Assembly: GCA_033085395.1 (NCBI GenBank)
Contig: JANQBS010000185.1
Location: 1-64,000, forward strand
Length of the DNA stretch: 64,000 nucleotides
Direction of reading: 5' to 3'
Source of the DNA: Xanthoparmelia taractica
Taxonomy: Eukaryota > Ascomycota > Lecanoromycetes > Lecanorales > Parmeliaceae
In this document: positions 12,067 through 23,753 of the stretch, piece after piece
How the letters are laid out: the number at the start of each line of letters is the position of its first letter
Numbering within the stretch: position 1 is the stretch's first letter
Position numbers and translations under genes: made by a program
The notes under the pieces: generated by a model
Told to the model about the DNA's origin: nothing
The model's database searches: none
Seen by the model: the letters and a program-made list of their open reading frames with translations, nothing else

Positions 12067-13760
12067 TCACCTGCTCCTAAGCTTCGTCAACCCACTCTTC
12101 CCCTTTCCTTTCTCCTCAGTCTTCTCTCCCTCCACGCCGCCCTCTCGCTCTACGCCACCGCTCCCTACCATCACCCCATGTCCCGGCACAAGTACTCCAG
12201 TTTCCTCGATCCTTGGCATTCGACTTCCATTGCCTACGAATCGTGTCCCATCCTCTGCCTGCCCCGGCACCAAGACGCCAGTCTCCTCTATCTTGGAAAC
12301 TCTGGCCAAGTTGCCTACATGATGCACTGGTGCTTCAGCTTGCCTTTCTTCTTCCTCCCACTCATTACCCTCTAGAATCTCCCACTCCGCACCTGTCCTC
12401 TCGGCCAATAACATAGCCTTGACCTTCTCGACTACTTTGACAGGAGATTGCAACCGCCAGTCACGCATGTGTTCTGCTCCGGAGGCAGATGCGAGGAATC
12501 CGTATGCGGTGCCATGTGAGAAGTGGCCCAAAGTTGGCATTTCTTTAGCTGTAGGTAAGGGATTTGCCGTATTGGGCTTCTGGGGAGAACTCTTGCTTGG
12601 GGTTTCTTTTGATACTGAAGGACGCGGTGGAGGGGCGAGTAGTAAATTCCACAGGTTTTTCCCCATAGCGCAAACTTCTTCCCAGGAGCTACCGCCGATG
12701 TTCATGCCCTGCGTTTTGCAAAGCCAGGCTATGTCCCACGCCAGGAAGGTGATTCCTTCTACGAAAGATGCGTAGGCCACTTGATCATCTTTAGCGAGCG
12801 CAGATAATTTCTTGTCGAGGTACAATGGCCTCGGTCTCGGTAGTGGGCGGTTATCTGAATGGCGGGAGGCTGAGGGGCTGTTGTGTGAGGAGTGATGCGG
12901 TGTAGAGCCCGGGAACGGCACTTCGCGAGATGTGTAGGATGAGTTGGGTGAGAATATTGTTGGAAGAGGGTAGTCGCCGTGGGGGAGGGTAATTTCGGCT
13001 GGGAGGCGGACGGAGAGGTAGTGTGAGACTAGGTGGGTGAGATGGGCAAGGTTGGTTGTGGAAGTTGTGACGTGGGCTGGCGCTGCGTCTACGACATTTT
13101 AGTATGTTGTCTAAGGCTATCAAGAACGTCCATACTGTTCAAATCCCTTAGATCAGCGATAGGCACTCCTCCAATGAGATAAACATCTCTGCCGAATCCA
13201 CCCTTCTTCCGCTTTCGTTGCTGCACGCCGTAGAGCAGCGCTACTTCCCTGCATAGGAATAGTCGAGATTCTGCTGTCTTGTTGTGCATGACGTCCCACC
13301 TATGTTCCGTGCGCTTGATGCTCTTCTCCACTGGTTCGACGGCACTTGCTTGGCTTTGGGACAGTTCTTGCTTCGCTGAGGTGAACTCCGAGCGTCGCCT
13401 CATGAGCCTCGCTTTTCTTGTCGCAATCTCAGATTTGATCTTCCGGCTCTCTTCGCGCAGAGCTTCTATATGACTTAGCACAGTCTGCGTCTTACTGTCC
13501 GATATGACCTGTTCCGATGCTGCACAGTGGACAGTCCAGGTAGGATTCGCTTCAGAGGTCCTCGTACCTAGCGAAGACCTGGCCTTCTCCTTCTTTGGCG
13601 TGCCCACCACATTTTGTTCCACCTCTTTCCCCAAGGACTCCGTATGCAATAATGTTTGGGTCAGTTGTATCCGGGGTTGGTAAAGAGCATCTCGAGCGCA
13701 AAGTGTGCAGTTGAAGGGCAGTCGGCTGCTGGCAGAGCGATGACAGATGTCACACTGCAT
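12067..13760 (-). CDS. ATG14: Atg14 autophagy-specific PI3-kinase complex subunit (548 aa)
   Basis: Two exons, 13136-13760 and 12067-13088, joined by a 47 bp intron in phase 1, giving 549 codons including the stop. The protein starts with the Atg14/Barkor cysteine repeats MQCDIC and CTLC (Cys3, 6, 18, 21). A coiled coil at about residues 75-150 (SHIEALREESRKIKSEIA and on) follows, then the family signature IADLRDLNNAAPAHVTTSTTNLAHLTHLVSHYL and RLPAEITLPHGDYPL. The UVRAG/Atg14 C-terminal region contains VAYASFVEGITFLAWDIAWLC and ends in a disordered tail with two VSKIEETGVLVPG-like repeats. Atg14 directs the Vps34-Vps15-Atg6 complex to the pre-autophagosomal structure, where it makes PI3P. The frame across the intron restores the conserved DLNNA, which fixes the splice site. 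Confidence 0.92.
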
Positions 13761-14377
13761 GTTCGAGAGATAGTCAGACTATGATAGCTGGACTGTGGTG
13801 ATATTTCAACGAGAGCCATGTTCTAATGCATAGATCACAAGTTCGTGATCAGGCGCTTAGCTCTATTGCTTTCTTGACTTTCATATGATATGATATGATA
13901 TGCCTTATGCTTGAACAATGAAATTGAATCTATGGAATGATGAATTTGAACCTTCCAGAATGCAAGGATAAATGTTGCTGAGTGGCTCAACAGCTCGTGT
14001 CAACCGAATGAGCTTGGCCCTGTCTTATCGATAAGCTACTTACCGTACTACCGTAGGTACTTTACTAGGCTTGGCATAGGTAATTACCGACGACCCTTAT
14101 CTTAGCGTGCTTAGGTACTGTAATGCCATCCGCTTGACTGTAACAGGGGAATTCAATCTGATTGATCCTTTGGTTATGTTGTATCCGGTAGACCACAGCT
14201 ACGATATTAGGAGACCTCGTCCCTCACTACTTTACTTAGGCTCGCGCTTTGATCGAAGGTGAGATAATGGAAGATCTTCGGACCAAAGACCAATCATGCA
14301 TTCACGGAGCCTCCAGATGACCGCTACTATGTGCACAACGCTAACGTCCAAGGTCTCCCTCGGAGTAAATTATGCTC
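13761..14377. promoter_or_regulatory. ATG14 upstream region with ATATG microsatellite
   Basis: Gene-free. It should carry the ATG14 promoter, as the neighbour at 14378 ends here. An (ATATG)n microsatellite lies at 13883-13902. TAC/GTA-rich sequence with short near-palindromes lies at 14030-14080. No other element was recognised. Confidence 0.4.
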
Positions 14378-17348
14378 TTAGTATAGCTTGTTGGCTGTCC
14401 AGAATTCAGTCAATGGTGTATCAGCATCCTGCACCCAGGTATCGGCAGGACACTCGTCGAGGCCGTACTTGCTACTGAAGAGGTGGCGAGGCCGCCACAA
14501 AGGGTATGCATCTGACACATTTGTTGTAAAAGCATGACGCTCACTCTTCTGCCTGTCGCCCATGCGCGCGAATGACTGCCCTTTCTCTTGGTACTCGTTC
14601 GCATGATTTATGGCCGGAATTCTAGCACCGACCCCCTTCTGACACACATCATGAATCGATGCCCCAAAACCGCAGGAACCCTCCCGGTCGACGTGTTGGT
14701 TGTACCATCCGCCATGCCCGAACTGTGGGTAATTATTATTCTCATCCCACTCTTGTAATATATTATATGAATAAGGCCTGTAATCATCAGAGCCGTCTCG
14801 TAGCTCGACGGAACTGCGACCTGGCACTTCTTCGTCTGATCCATCGCCATGGTCAGATCTTCCCACCGGACCTAAAAGATCGTCTTGCACAGCTTTATTC
14901 GGTGGAATATGTCCTATCGAAGTTTCCAGTATGACATCTGCTTGCTCCTGTTGCTTTTCATAAAAGCTATCACAACCATTCTTTGCATTTCTTAAGCCCA
15001 TTTGGTTCTTGATTTGGCTAGGTGGGTAGCCTCGGGTGTAGCCTGGGCTCAGTCTGTTGGAAACACTCAGACTCGCTCTGGATACTGTTTGCGTACACGT
15101 TGAATCGTCAATCGAGGGGGCCAACTGAAGGCTTGCACTGCAAGATTTCTTGGAAGAATTCAAGGCAGACGCTGGAGGCTCTGGGGGGTAGACACGGTTG
15201 ACAAAAGTATGGGCAGGAATAGATGAGTCTTCCTGGATTGTACCTGGTATTTTGCTTTTCTCGCTAACATCAGTATTACAGTGACTCAATCCAGCCCAAG
15301 AGGCTGTGTTGCTATCAATAACATTTGCATTGCAATTTTGAAGAAGTGCATCGAGGATATCATCGAGCGGGTCTTTATGTGGTGAGTTCACCTGGATCTG
15401 TGCCGATGCAGGACGCAAGTCATTAGCTGGTGGCTTGCATTGAGGCTCATTTTTCGAAGACTGGCGGGTAGCTTGATTTAGATTTGATAGTGCCAATTCA
15501 GGGTCGTCATGCGTGGCGGCTTCGGTTCGATGTGTAACGTCTGGAATCGAGCCTTCAATGTCTTGTGTAATCCTTGCGGCATCAAGCTCAATAATTCCAG
15601 TATCATTGCAATCTTGACCCTTCTCTCTCGACCTAGGCCATTCACTTATTATTAACTGCGACTCACTGGTTTGGCCTGGAGCCTCGTTTGCGTTCCCGGA
15701 CTCCGAAGGAGGTCTGGAGGCAGCACCCTGGGCTTTCGAAGAATTTTTCTGTACGCAAAGCGGAGATGCAGGTGGTGTCATATGCAGACTTTTACGTCGA
15801 GCTGGAGATGTATGGTTTCGATTGGATAATGTGGATGTTTTCAGTGGCTCAACATCATACTGCCGCCTGTCGGATGGAGGGGAGGCGTGGGACGGGCCCC
15901 GACTTTGAGACCAGGTAAGGTAGCTTGTAGAAGGAGTAGGGGACCGTGAAACTCCACGACGAGGACTTCTCGAGACTCTATTGATAGATGACTTCACCGG
16001 TGACATAGAGGTATTTGGGCCGCAGCTTCCGAATCCTAAGAATGGCCTTTCTGGAAGATCAACAAGAGGTTGCGATGATTCACGGTCTCGGGACCGTCTC
16101 TTGTCTTGTGAACATTGCTGACGGCGAGACCTTGTCACATCATCACTTGTAGGTTTTGCTGACATGAAGTATCTTGAATATTCAGCTTCTGTGTCTGCTG
16201 CCTTGGTTGACTTCCGCAACTTCTTCTTGTCCGAAGGCTTTGTAGAGGAGTCTACGCATGAGTCTTTGTGCTTGTCTCGACGAGAAGTGAGGAAGGTCAT
16301 CTCATTGAAAGCAAGATCAGGTACTTAGAAAGCTTTTGTCAGCGCTAGCTTACCGCCGGTGGATATAGGTGAACCTACGGCCTCTTCTTCTTACTGGTGA
16401 AGACGCTCTACCTTTGCCGAACAAGCCGAGGGTCTTTGCGGGCTTCAGCTTTGGTACAGTGTCAGCATCAAATGATCAAGAAACAGATGACCACTATGGA
16501 GAGCTCACAGTGAGACGTCCGTGAGCCACGTTCTGTGCCGCAAAGTCATGCATCAAAGCTGCACCGGTTTTTTCTTTACGCTGGTGCTTCTTCCGCTTCT
16601 TCTTCTCTGGGTATTTCTTCGCATCCTGCTTCGTGTCTTTTCTCTGTCTGCCATTCTCTTTGAGCTCATAGCGATCTGGGCGGGTCTTGTGTCTCGGTCG
16701 CCGTTCGTAGGAATTCAGAAGCTTCTTCGGAGACGGTAACATTTCCGAATCATGGGAGGCCGTAGGTGAATTGTTCCTGCCTCTATTGTTCAACGATGGT
16801 CTTGTAATTGTACGTAGTTTTGTGGTATGATTAGGCCTGTCATGGCCATTGTCTGAGAGATCATTGGCTGCTGCAGGTTCGAGGTAAGAGCTCGTGGAAG
16901 ACCTGCTGCATCTGCGCTTCCGTGGGCCAATTTGAGCTTCATGAATATTGTCATCGCTGTGGTCTTTGAAGGTACGGAACGGTGCATGGAGCCCCATCCG
17001 CTCCGCAAGGCCAAGGCCGTCAGGGTTGATGACAGCGGTCTCTTTTGGATATTTTCGTGGCTGTGCTTGGCGTGAGTTGAGGAATAGGGTTTCATCCGTG
17101 ACATGCTTCTGCCGGCTTCCGCTCTTACTGTGTCTCCGGTGCTCTCGGCCAGCGTCTTCATCTTGCTGATCCTCAGTTTCCGCCGTATGCCTTGTCCTGC
17201 GGTGTCGTCGCGAACGATGCCTCGAGGTTTGCTCAATGTTTTGTTGCTCGGGAAGTGCATCAGCGGGCTTTGCAGTCGACTTGTTGTCGGTAAGCTGAAG
17301 CCATTTGCGAATCGCGGTTCTTGGTGATTGCCGTTCGGCGTCGGACAT
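14378..17348 (-). CDS. uncharacterised disordered basic protein (951 aa)
   Basis: Three exons: 16509-17348, 16379-16448 and 14378-16323, totalling 2,856 bp with matched phases. The 70 bp middle exon codes for LKPAKTLGLFGKGRASSP and its junction restores GLPDLAFNEMTFL; its donor GTAGGT is less common, but a GCTGAC branch site precedes the acceptor. The start is the ATG at 17348 (MSDAERQSPRTAIRKWLQ), because the frame further upstream lacks an ATG. The protein is rich in Ser, Arg, Lys and Asp, with Lys/Arg blocks at about residues 235-262 (EKKKRKKHQRKEK), SR/RS pairs in the middle and a conserved-looking end DTPLTEFWTANKLY. Probably nuclear. No known domain was recognised, so no function is given. 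Confidence 0.75.
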
Positions 17349-18788
17349 ATTATAGCCCTTACCAAGCACGCAGCGTACGAATTATTAAAGACGAGAGTAC
17401 CGAGGAGTAGTTGGGGTAGGTCCTAAATAATAGAAGACATGGACTATCAGTCTGAACATGCCATCGAGTGTTCAAGGTTGAGTGTTGCAACGCGTGAAAT
17501 AGAAGAGGGGTTGGCAGCAGATTAAGCGGAAATGTTGATTTGACTGGAAGGTGCAAGCTGGACTTGCGAATAAGGAAATGGCATGAAGAGACCGGACCGA
17601 AGTCATTCTACGGATTGTGATGACAATGAAAGGCTTGAGCAATATCTATCAGCCTGGCCGACATGGCCACTTGAACTCTGTATTCGATTTGGGCGTTATT
17701 TTTAAAGGTCAGCGTAGGGCTCATTCCCATGTACCAATATCCATGGCCGGTGGAAGGAAGTGGTAGGTATGTTGAAGAAAGAGTGTTGCGTAGGTAGCAC
17801 CTCGCATGCCTTGTGCTCAGGCTGCATTAGACCCCGGGCGATCAGAGTGACCCAACCGAAAGCCACCTCGGTCATCGCCCAATAAGGCTAAGAATTAACC
17901 TGCCCTGCAGCCCCATCAAACCTCGGGGACTGTCCTTGGCAGGATGACATCGAAAGATCTGAAGTTCAAGTAAGCTCTACTTTTAGGCTGACTAATTTAT
18001 TGGGCAAAATATGATTGGCAAAGAAGAAAAGAAAAGCTGCTTTTTTTCCACCTGGCCAATGATATTATACCGGCAGAGAAAAAAAAAAAAAGAAAGCGAA
18101 AGAACAAGACTGCATCGTCGATTGATGATTCTCTGGTCATCTGGGTCTTTGATCAATACTATTTACCTGCAAGCCTCTATGCACATGTACGTAAGAAGAA
18201 TCATGTCATCCAAGCATTTTCCTTTGATAGCGCCTGCTGCTTGCACGATTCGGCCTTGTTTGAAGAAGCCCACAAAGAAAAGTGAAATAAAACGTGCAAG
18301 GGTGTGGAAAAAAGGGTCCAAGATTGCAGAAAGTGACTACATTACTATAGGGCTTAGCCTGTGTCATAGCGGGGCACTCATAACTAAAATTCAACAAACA
18401 TCCCACCTTCCCTCTTTTCCTTCCTCTCCCAAATAAATCATCCTCCAACCTCAAAAACAACAGTATCTTCTTCAGTCCAACTGAATCACTTGATACACCA
18501 CTTTTGGTTCTTGACACCTTGTTGTTCCATCTCACGCGACTTCCCAAACCTCAAATCACCCAACGACACAGCCGGAGGACCTTGCCATGTTCGTCTGCTG
18601 CTCCTACACTGCTTCCGCAATGCACAAACTTCCTTGCTCTTGCGCGCCGGTCATGTACTACATCAATGTTTCCGTGTTCAAGAGATCCTTCTTTGCCTGT
18701 GTTCCATCAGCGGAGGCGCGTCTTGTGTGAGAGTCTTGAGATTGAGAATGTGTTAGCCAAAAGAAAAGTGAACGAACCCTTATTCGTC
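17349..18788. promoter_or_regulatory. divergent intergenic region, includes 5' leader of the RNA-binding protein gene
   Basis: About 1.4 kb between divergently transcribed genes. An A-rich run lies at 18081-18093. From about 18395 to 18560 the plus strand is pyrimidine-rich (CCTTCCCTCTTTTCCTTCC), as is common upstream of highly expressed fungal genes. This is probably the promoter and long 5' UTR of the gene at 18789. No other gene was supported. Confidence 0.45.
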
Positions 18789-19559
18789 ATGTCGAAGCTG
18801 TTCATTGGGTCAGTCAATCATCCGTCTTCCTAATACGCCATTATGATTTTAACCTCATCACAGTGGCCTTGCATGGCACACCGACGACCAGGCTCTTCGC
18901 GCCAAGTTCGAAGAGTTCGGTCAGGTTGAGGAAGCAGTACGATCTGCTCCACCTTACCAGTTTTAAGTTATCTGATGATTGTTACACAGATCGTTGTCAA
19001 GGACCGTGATACTGGTCGTAGCCGTGGTTTTGGCTTTGTGCGCTATGGCCAAGATCAGGATGCCGACAACGCTATTCAAGCAATGAACAACATCGAGTAA
19101 GGACTTCCTCCTGTTCGGTCGGTACCTTGAATTTACAAACCATAGGTTCGATGGCCGTACCATCCGCGTCGACAAAGCCTCCGAGCGTGGCTCAGGTGGT
19201 GGAGGTGGTGGCGGCGGCTTTGGTGGTCGTGGAGGCTACAATTCTGGAGGCGGAGGAGGTTACGGTGGAGGAGGTGGATATGGTATGCGTCGGTGCTGCT
19301 TACCCACATACTCCTGCTAACTTGCCTAGGCGGCGGTGGTGGAGGCTATGGACGTGAAGGTGGAGGTGGCTACTCCGGAGGAGGTGGTCGCGGTGGTAAG
19401 CGCTTACCATGGCCCTTACCCTTTTCGTTCTTTGTACTGATGGTACCGACAGGCTACGGTGGTGGCCAGCACTACTCGGGTGGTGGTCAGTCCTACGGTG
19501 GCGGAGGTCGCTCTGGAGGCTACGAGCAGCAAGGTGGCGGCGGCCAGGGTGGCTGGTAG
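18789..19559 (+). CDS. glycine-rich RNA-binding protein, single RRM plus Gly-rich tail (169 aa)
   Basis: Six exons: 18789-18808, 18864-18936, 18990-19096, 19146-19282, 19330-19395 and 19453-19559. They sum to 510 bp with intact phases. Residues 1-80 form one RNA-recognition motif, with RNP2 as LFIGGLAW and RNP1 as RGFGFVRY. The remainder is a GGYGG/RGG-type tail ending in GGGQGGW. This matches the GRP7/CIRP class of cold- and stress-induced RNA chaperones conserved in fungi, plants and animals. Five small introns in a 510 bp coding sequence are notable, and two of them interrupt the Gly-rich tail. Such introns are typical of highly expressed, alternatively spliced RNA-binding protein genes. 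The long pyrimidine-rich leader upstream fits strong expression. Confidence 0.93.
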
Positions 19560-20126
19560 ACCTGCCACTGATCCCCTCACGGCCTGAATTTGCGCACGAC
19601 ATGTCAATGTACTAAACGACAGAATGATCAAGCAGCCGAAACGACCGACAAGCAGCAGAAAGGATACGATGTGTGAAATGCTTTGACAACTTCGATGTCA
19701 CGGGACCAGACCAACCTCAGCAAGACAAGTGGACTGCCATCTTAGACCATCGGAGCGATCCTGGATATTTTCTCTTTTCAGACCTTGAGGTTGCCTGTTA
19801 ATCGCAGCAATCTATCGCAGAGGGCGCAAGCAGGCGTGGAGGAAGGAAAAGGTTTCTTTGCATTCGATTCTTACTTCACAACACTTTATCAGCACCATAC
19901 ACCTTGCTTGCGAGATTTCCACAGCACACCTTGATATCTTCCCAACAAGAGCACAACACGGCTTCCTACTTTGATTCTTTTACCCTAGCTTACCCGGACT
20001 CGAAATTGGAAGCTAGTCAGGACAGCAGATTCAACTCCCCAAGTTCAAAAATTTAGCAATCAAAGAGTGCTCTTACAAAGCATTTCCCAACCCATGATCT
20101 TGCCACTAGTCTTCATGACGTTGAAG
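19560..20126. other. convergent 3' region
   Basis: The 3' flank of the RNA-binding protein gene meets the 3' end of the minus-strand ChaC gene. It probably holds a long 3' UTR. No open frame was supported. Confidence 0.4.
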
Positions 20127-20532
20127 CTAATTCTGCAGCTGTGACACCTTCTCAGTCTCCTCACCCGCCTGCCCATCCTTTCCACTCCTGACCCTCTCGA
20201 TCTCATTCTCCACCGCCTGCATCTTCATCTCGCCGTCTGATACATTCCCCTTCCTACTACTATAAACGCCCTTTCCATCCCCATCCTTCATCAACGCCCT
20301 CACCCTCTCGGCCAAGTCCCCGACATGCTCATCCCTACTTCCTTCCCCTAATCCGTTCAAAGACTCCTCCAGCATGAACAGATACTCTGCATTTGCTCCG
20401 CTCGGCCCACTACTACTTGCTATCACGGCCGCTATGTCGTCTGGTGATTGTCGGCCGAGGAATTGGGGGTTCGAGGGTAGGCCGATGTAGATGAGGCAGG
20501 TTTTTGTTGGTTGGGTATGCGATGAGGTGGGG

Positions 20533-20566
<34 letters not shown>

Positions 20567-21422
20567 TTGTCGTTGCTGTTGGTGATGGGGATGATGACGG
20601 TGGTGGAGATGATGGTGGCTGAGATGAAGAGGGGTGGAAGCAGGTGTACTCTATCGAATACCCGTTTATCTCCCTTATACCGAGGTACTCTTGCACTTCT
20701 TGCACGTGCCGCGCGGGGATCCGGTACACGGCGCCGTAGACGCGCTCCCGTGGTTCTGTGGTTGTGGTTGTGGTTGTGGGCGAGGGGTCTGGGGATGATG
20801 GGGATGGAGATGGGGAGAGGGTTGTGTAGTTTGAATGGGAGATTAGGGTTACGACGCGGCCGGGGGAGGTGGGGGTGCCGCGGTGGTCTTCGCTGGGGAG
20901 AGGGAGGGGGGGTGAGTTGGTTTGTTGAAGATGTTGGAGGGGGGGAAGGGGAGGGGAAAGGGAGGGGGAGGGATGGGGAGGGCGTACCTGGCTTGCCAGA
21001 ATCGACGTACATAGCCTGTTATGTAGCCGGGGATGCGGAGGTCTGGGGTTGGTTTTGGGGGTTAGTTAGTTGGAGTGGTAGCTTGTGTGTATTAAGAGAT
21101 TGCTGGTGGATTTTTGAGTAATAGGTAGGAAAAACGGACAATAGGGGTTTGCGTTGGGAATAACGGTACTTGTGAGATATTTGAGGCACCGCGCAGGGAC
21201 AAGTCCCTGCCAATTGGAATTGTGGCGAAACAGAATCTCGGCTTACCGAAATGCGGAGGTGGTTTCCAAATGAGGCTTCTACAGTGCAGAGTAAGACGTC
21301 AACTTACGGTGTTCTTTTTGAGTTCCCTCTTCTGAGTGGGACCAGGCTTTTGTTGTTGAGACTCACCCGTATCCGAAGAGCCAGTATTCTTCGTTGGTGT
21401 TTGAGATTGCTGTCTCGGACAT
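20127..21422 (-). CDS. ChaC-type gamma-glutamylcyclotransferase with low-complexity insert (302 aa)
   Basis: Four exons: 21367-21422, 21247-21278, 20988-21042 and 20127-20892, totalling 909 bp with consistent phases. The N-terminus carries the ChaC substrate-binding signature FGYGSLIW (residues 16-23), then PGYITGYVRRFWQ, SEDHRGTPTSPGRVVTL and VYGAVYRIP. YLGIREINGYS contains the catalytic Glu of the family. ChaC/Gcg1 enzymes cleave the gamma-glutamyl bond of glutathione in the cytosol, giving 5-oxoproline and Cys-Gly. Two inserts make this protein longer than yeast Gcg1 (about 230 aa): a Ser/Pro/Thr stretch before EPRERVYG, and a Pro/Ser-rich stretch with about ten serines coded by a trinucleotide microsatellite. 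The fold core and catalytic residue are intact, so activity is expected. Confidence 0.9.
20536..20566. repeat. (GAT)n microsatellite coding for poly-serine
   Basis: About ten GAT units on the plus strand. They are read on the minus strand as TCA/ATC units coding the serine run inside the ChaC protein. Trinucleotide length keeps the frame under expansion or contraction. Confidence 0.9.
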
Positions 21423-22346
21423 GTTTGTATGGAGAGGGCTGGCGATGGCGCTCGGAGGCGGATGGCAGTTATGTTATCACCAGATGAGGATAAGGCACGT
21501 TTGAAGCTCTCCTAACCTGGGGAGAATGAATAACGCAATCCCTCGAATTATTACAACATTGTAGCTCTTGTGGTCGTCAAACTGGCTCAGCCCTACGATC
21601 TCAGCATTTCTATTTCGCAGGATTCCTAGGTTTACCTACATGCTGATGAGGTTTCTAGACGTTTGGTCCTTGTCTAAGGTACACTGAAGAAAGTGTATCG
21701 ACTGGTAAATCAAAAGGAACAAGCATAAGGTACTACACGCTTCCACGGGTCAGTGGATGGTTCGATGCCGAGTTAACCCGTCCCTCGCCTTTTCGGCCCC
21801 CCACTCCTCTCCGCGCCATTTTCCCCACCCATGCACTGTCCGTCGCTAGCTTGCTCACATTTCCGTGGCTTCAAGCGTTATACACTCTCCACATGCCGCA
21901 TAATGCTTGAACCAAATTTTCGTGCTACTGGCAGCGTTTGACGTCGTCGCGCTCCGAGTGACCTTTCGGTCTTGGCTAGAGAGCGAGGTCGATTGACATG
22001 TCTTTGCGCGGAAAAGGCATGTACTCGCGCTGATTGAGGGGCCGATTTACCATTTTTGAGATTAAGTTACGCTTACTTGTTCTTGGTTGAGAAACGAAAT
22101 GCTTCACCGCGAGATGCATTATGCTGTGTGTAGAGCGAGACCGAGATGCATTAGGTCGTATGCTGTGAGAGAGGCTTTGGGGATGGGGAGGAGTATATTA
22201 ACTCTCGCATTCTCTGCTTGTGAAGAGATTTCAAGACCTCGAACAATCTTCAAAGCAAGCCTAGTCACAACTATTTTGTTTCTCAAACCCAGCACCTCTC
22301 TACACGAATTTACCGTCATATTCGTCAAACAAGCTCAGACTCTACA
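21423..22346. promoter_or_regulatory. divergent intergenic region
   Basis: About 0.9 kb between the ChaC gene (minus) and the SDR gene (plus). No gene was supported. It must hold both promoters; I could not single out a specific site. Confidence 0.4.
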
Positions 22347-23450
22347 ATGTCTACCCCTGCTGCTCCCTCCACCTCCCGCCTCGACGGCAAAGTCGCCCTC
22401 GTCACCGGCTCCAGCCGCGGCATGGGCCGCCAAAACGCCCTCGAGCTCGCCTCCCGCGGTGCCTCCCTGGTAATCAACTACTCCCGCGGCGCCGATGCCG
22501 CCGCCGCCGTCGTCTGCGACATTGAAACCCTCGGCTCCCGCGCCATCGCCATCGCCGCCGACGTGTCCAAGCCCGCCGAAATAGCCACGCTCTTTGAGAA
22601 GGCGGTCAGCCATTTCGGCAAACTGGACATCGTGGTGTCTAATTCTGGGGTTGAGACTTTTGGGCATATTTCCGAGGTTACGGTGGAGGAGTTTGATCGG
22701 GTCTTTGCGATTAATACGAGGGGACAGTTGTTGGTGGCGCAGCAGGCGTATAAGTATCTGGAGGAGGGAGGGCGCTTGGTACGTATTTTTTTGAGTGCTT
22801 GTTTCCTGTTGTTGTAGATCTCCGAATCACACGACGTGATTGGGAGGGGAGAACTTCGTTCATCTCCATTGACGTTGTCTATAACTTGAGATTCGAAGCA
22901 CTACTGACTCCACCATCCTTACAGGTCATGCTGAGCAGTATCAGTGCTTCGGCCAAGGGTGTGGCCAACCATAGTGTGTATTCGGGAAGTAAGGGGGCCG
23001 TGGAGGCGTTTGCCAGATGTCTTGCCGTTGGTGAGTTCTCCTCTTCCTTTTCCTCCCGTTCCCTTGCCTTCTTCCAGCCAGTGCATCGTTCCTGAAAGCC
23101 AGCACAGACTTCGGCAGCAAGGGTATCACAGTCAACGCCATCGCTCCAGGCGGCATCAAAACGGATATGTACGCCAAGGTCGCAAGGAAGTACATTCCCA
23201 ACGAGGCTTCCATGACGGACGAGCAAATCGATGAGGTATGGCTGCCCCCTTCTCAATGATTCGTATTGATGCAAGCGAGTGCCGTGCTGATGTGGAGTGT
23301 GTATGTATCCAGCTTGCGGCAACTTGGTCCCCGCTCGGTCGTGTTGGGCTGCCGGAAGATGTTTCCCGCGTGGTGGCTTTCCTGTGCAGTCAGGATGGGG
23401 GCTGGATGAATGGGCAGGTGCTTACGATTGGGGGCGGGGCTGCTTTGTGA
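22347..23450 (+). CDS. short-chain dehydrogenase/reductase, tetrahydroxynaphthalene-reductase-like (267 aa)
   Basis: Four exons: 22347-22778, 22925-23030, 23108-23235 and 23313-23450, totalling 804 bp. The NADPH-binding motif TGSSRGMG lies at residues 20-27. The catalytic set is Ser149 (SSISA), Tyr163 and Lys167 in VYSGSKGAVEAF. The loop FGSKGITVNAIAPGGIKTDMY and the end NGQVLTIGGGAAL are also typical. The order and wording closely follow fungal tetra-/trihydroxynaphthalene and versicolorin reductases, which reduce polyketide naphthols in DHN-melanin or toxin pathways. No polyketide synthase or scytalone dehydratase lies in the window, so a pathway role cannot be assigned; it could be a general carbonyl reductase. 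GC content is high in exon 1, with strong codon bias towards C-ending codons. Confidence 0.9.
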
Positions 23451-23753
23451 GGGGAGTGAGATTGGGTTGGGATTGATTGGAGGAAATGAATGGTTTTGAT
23501 GGAGTAATTTGCTGGTCTTCACAGAAATCAAAATTGTTTGGGAGAGATCTTTGAAATCGATCGCTAGACAAGGTACTCGTACGTACAATGACCTGTCAAC
23601 AGTCCACAGAACATCTATCCTGGAAGGCGTACGTCTCCGACGCGCAAATAGCTTGTTACCCTCATAATCTTAAGCGCTGCCCAGTGTGTGAGGAAACATC
23701 CGACCAAACTTGCTCCAAGAACACGATCCGCCAAACACCAAATCAAGCTCAAT
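23451..23753. other. short intergenic region
   Basis: 3' flank of the SDR gene and 5' flank of the broken P-loop gene. No feature was recognised. Confidence 0.4.

Noticed and set aside
20413..21121. Long plus and minus frames overlapping the ChaC gene, rich in Met or Pro/Ile runs
   Set aside because: Out-of-frame readings of the microsatellite and low-complexity insert in the real gene.
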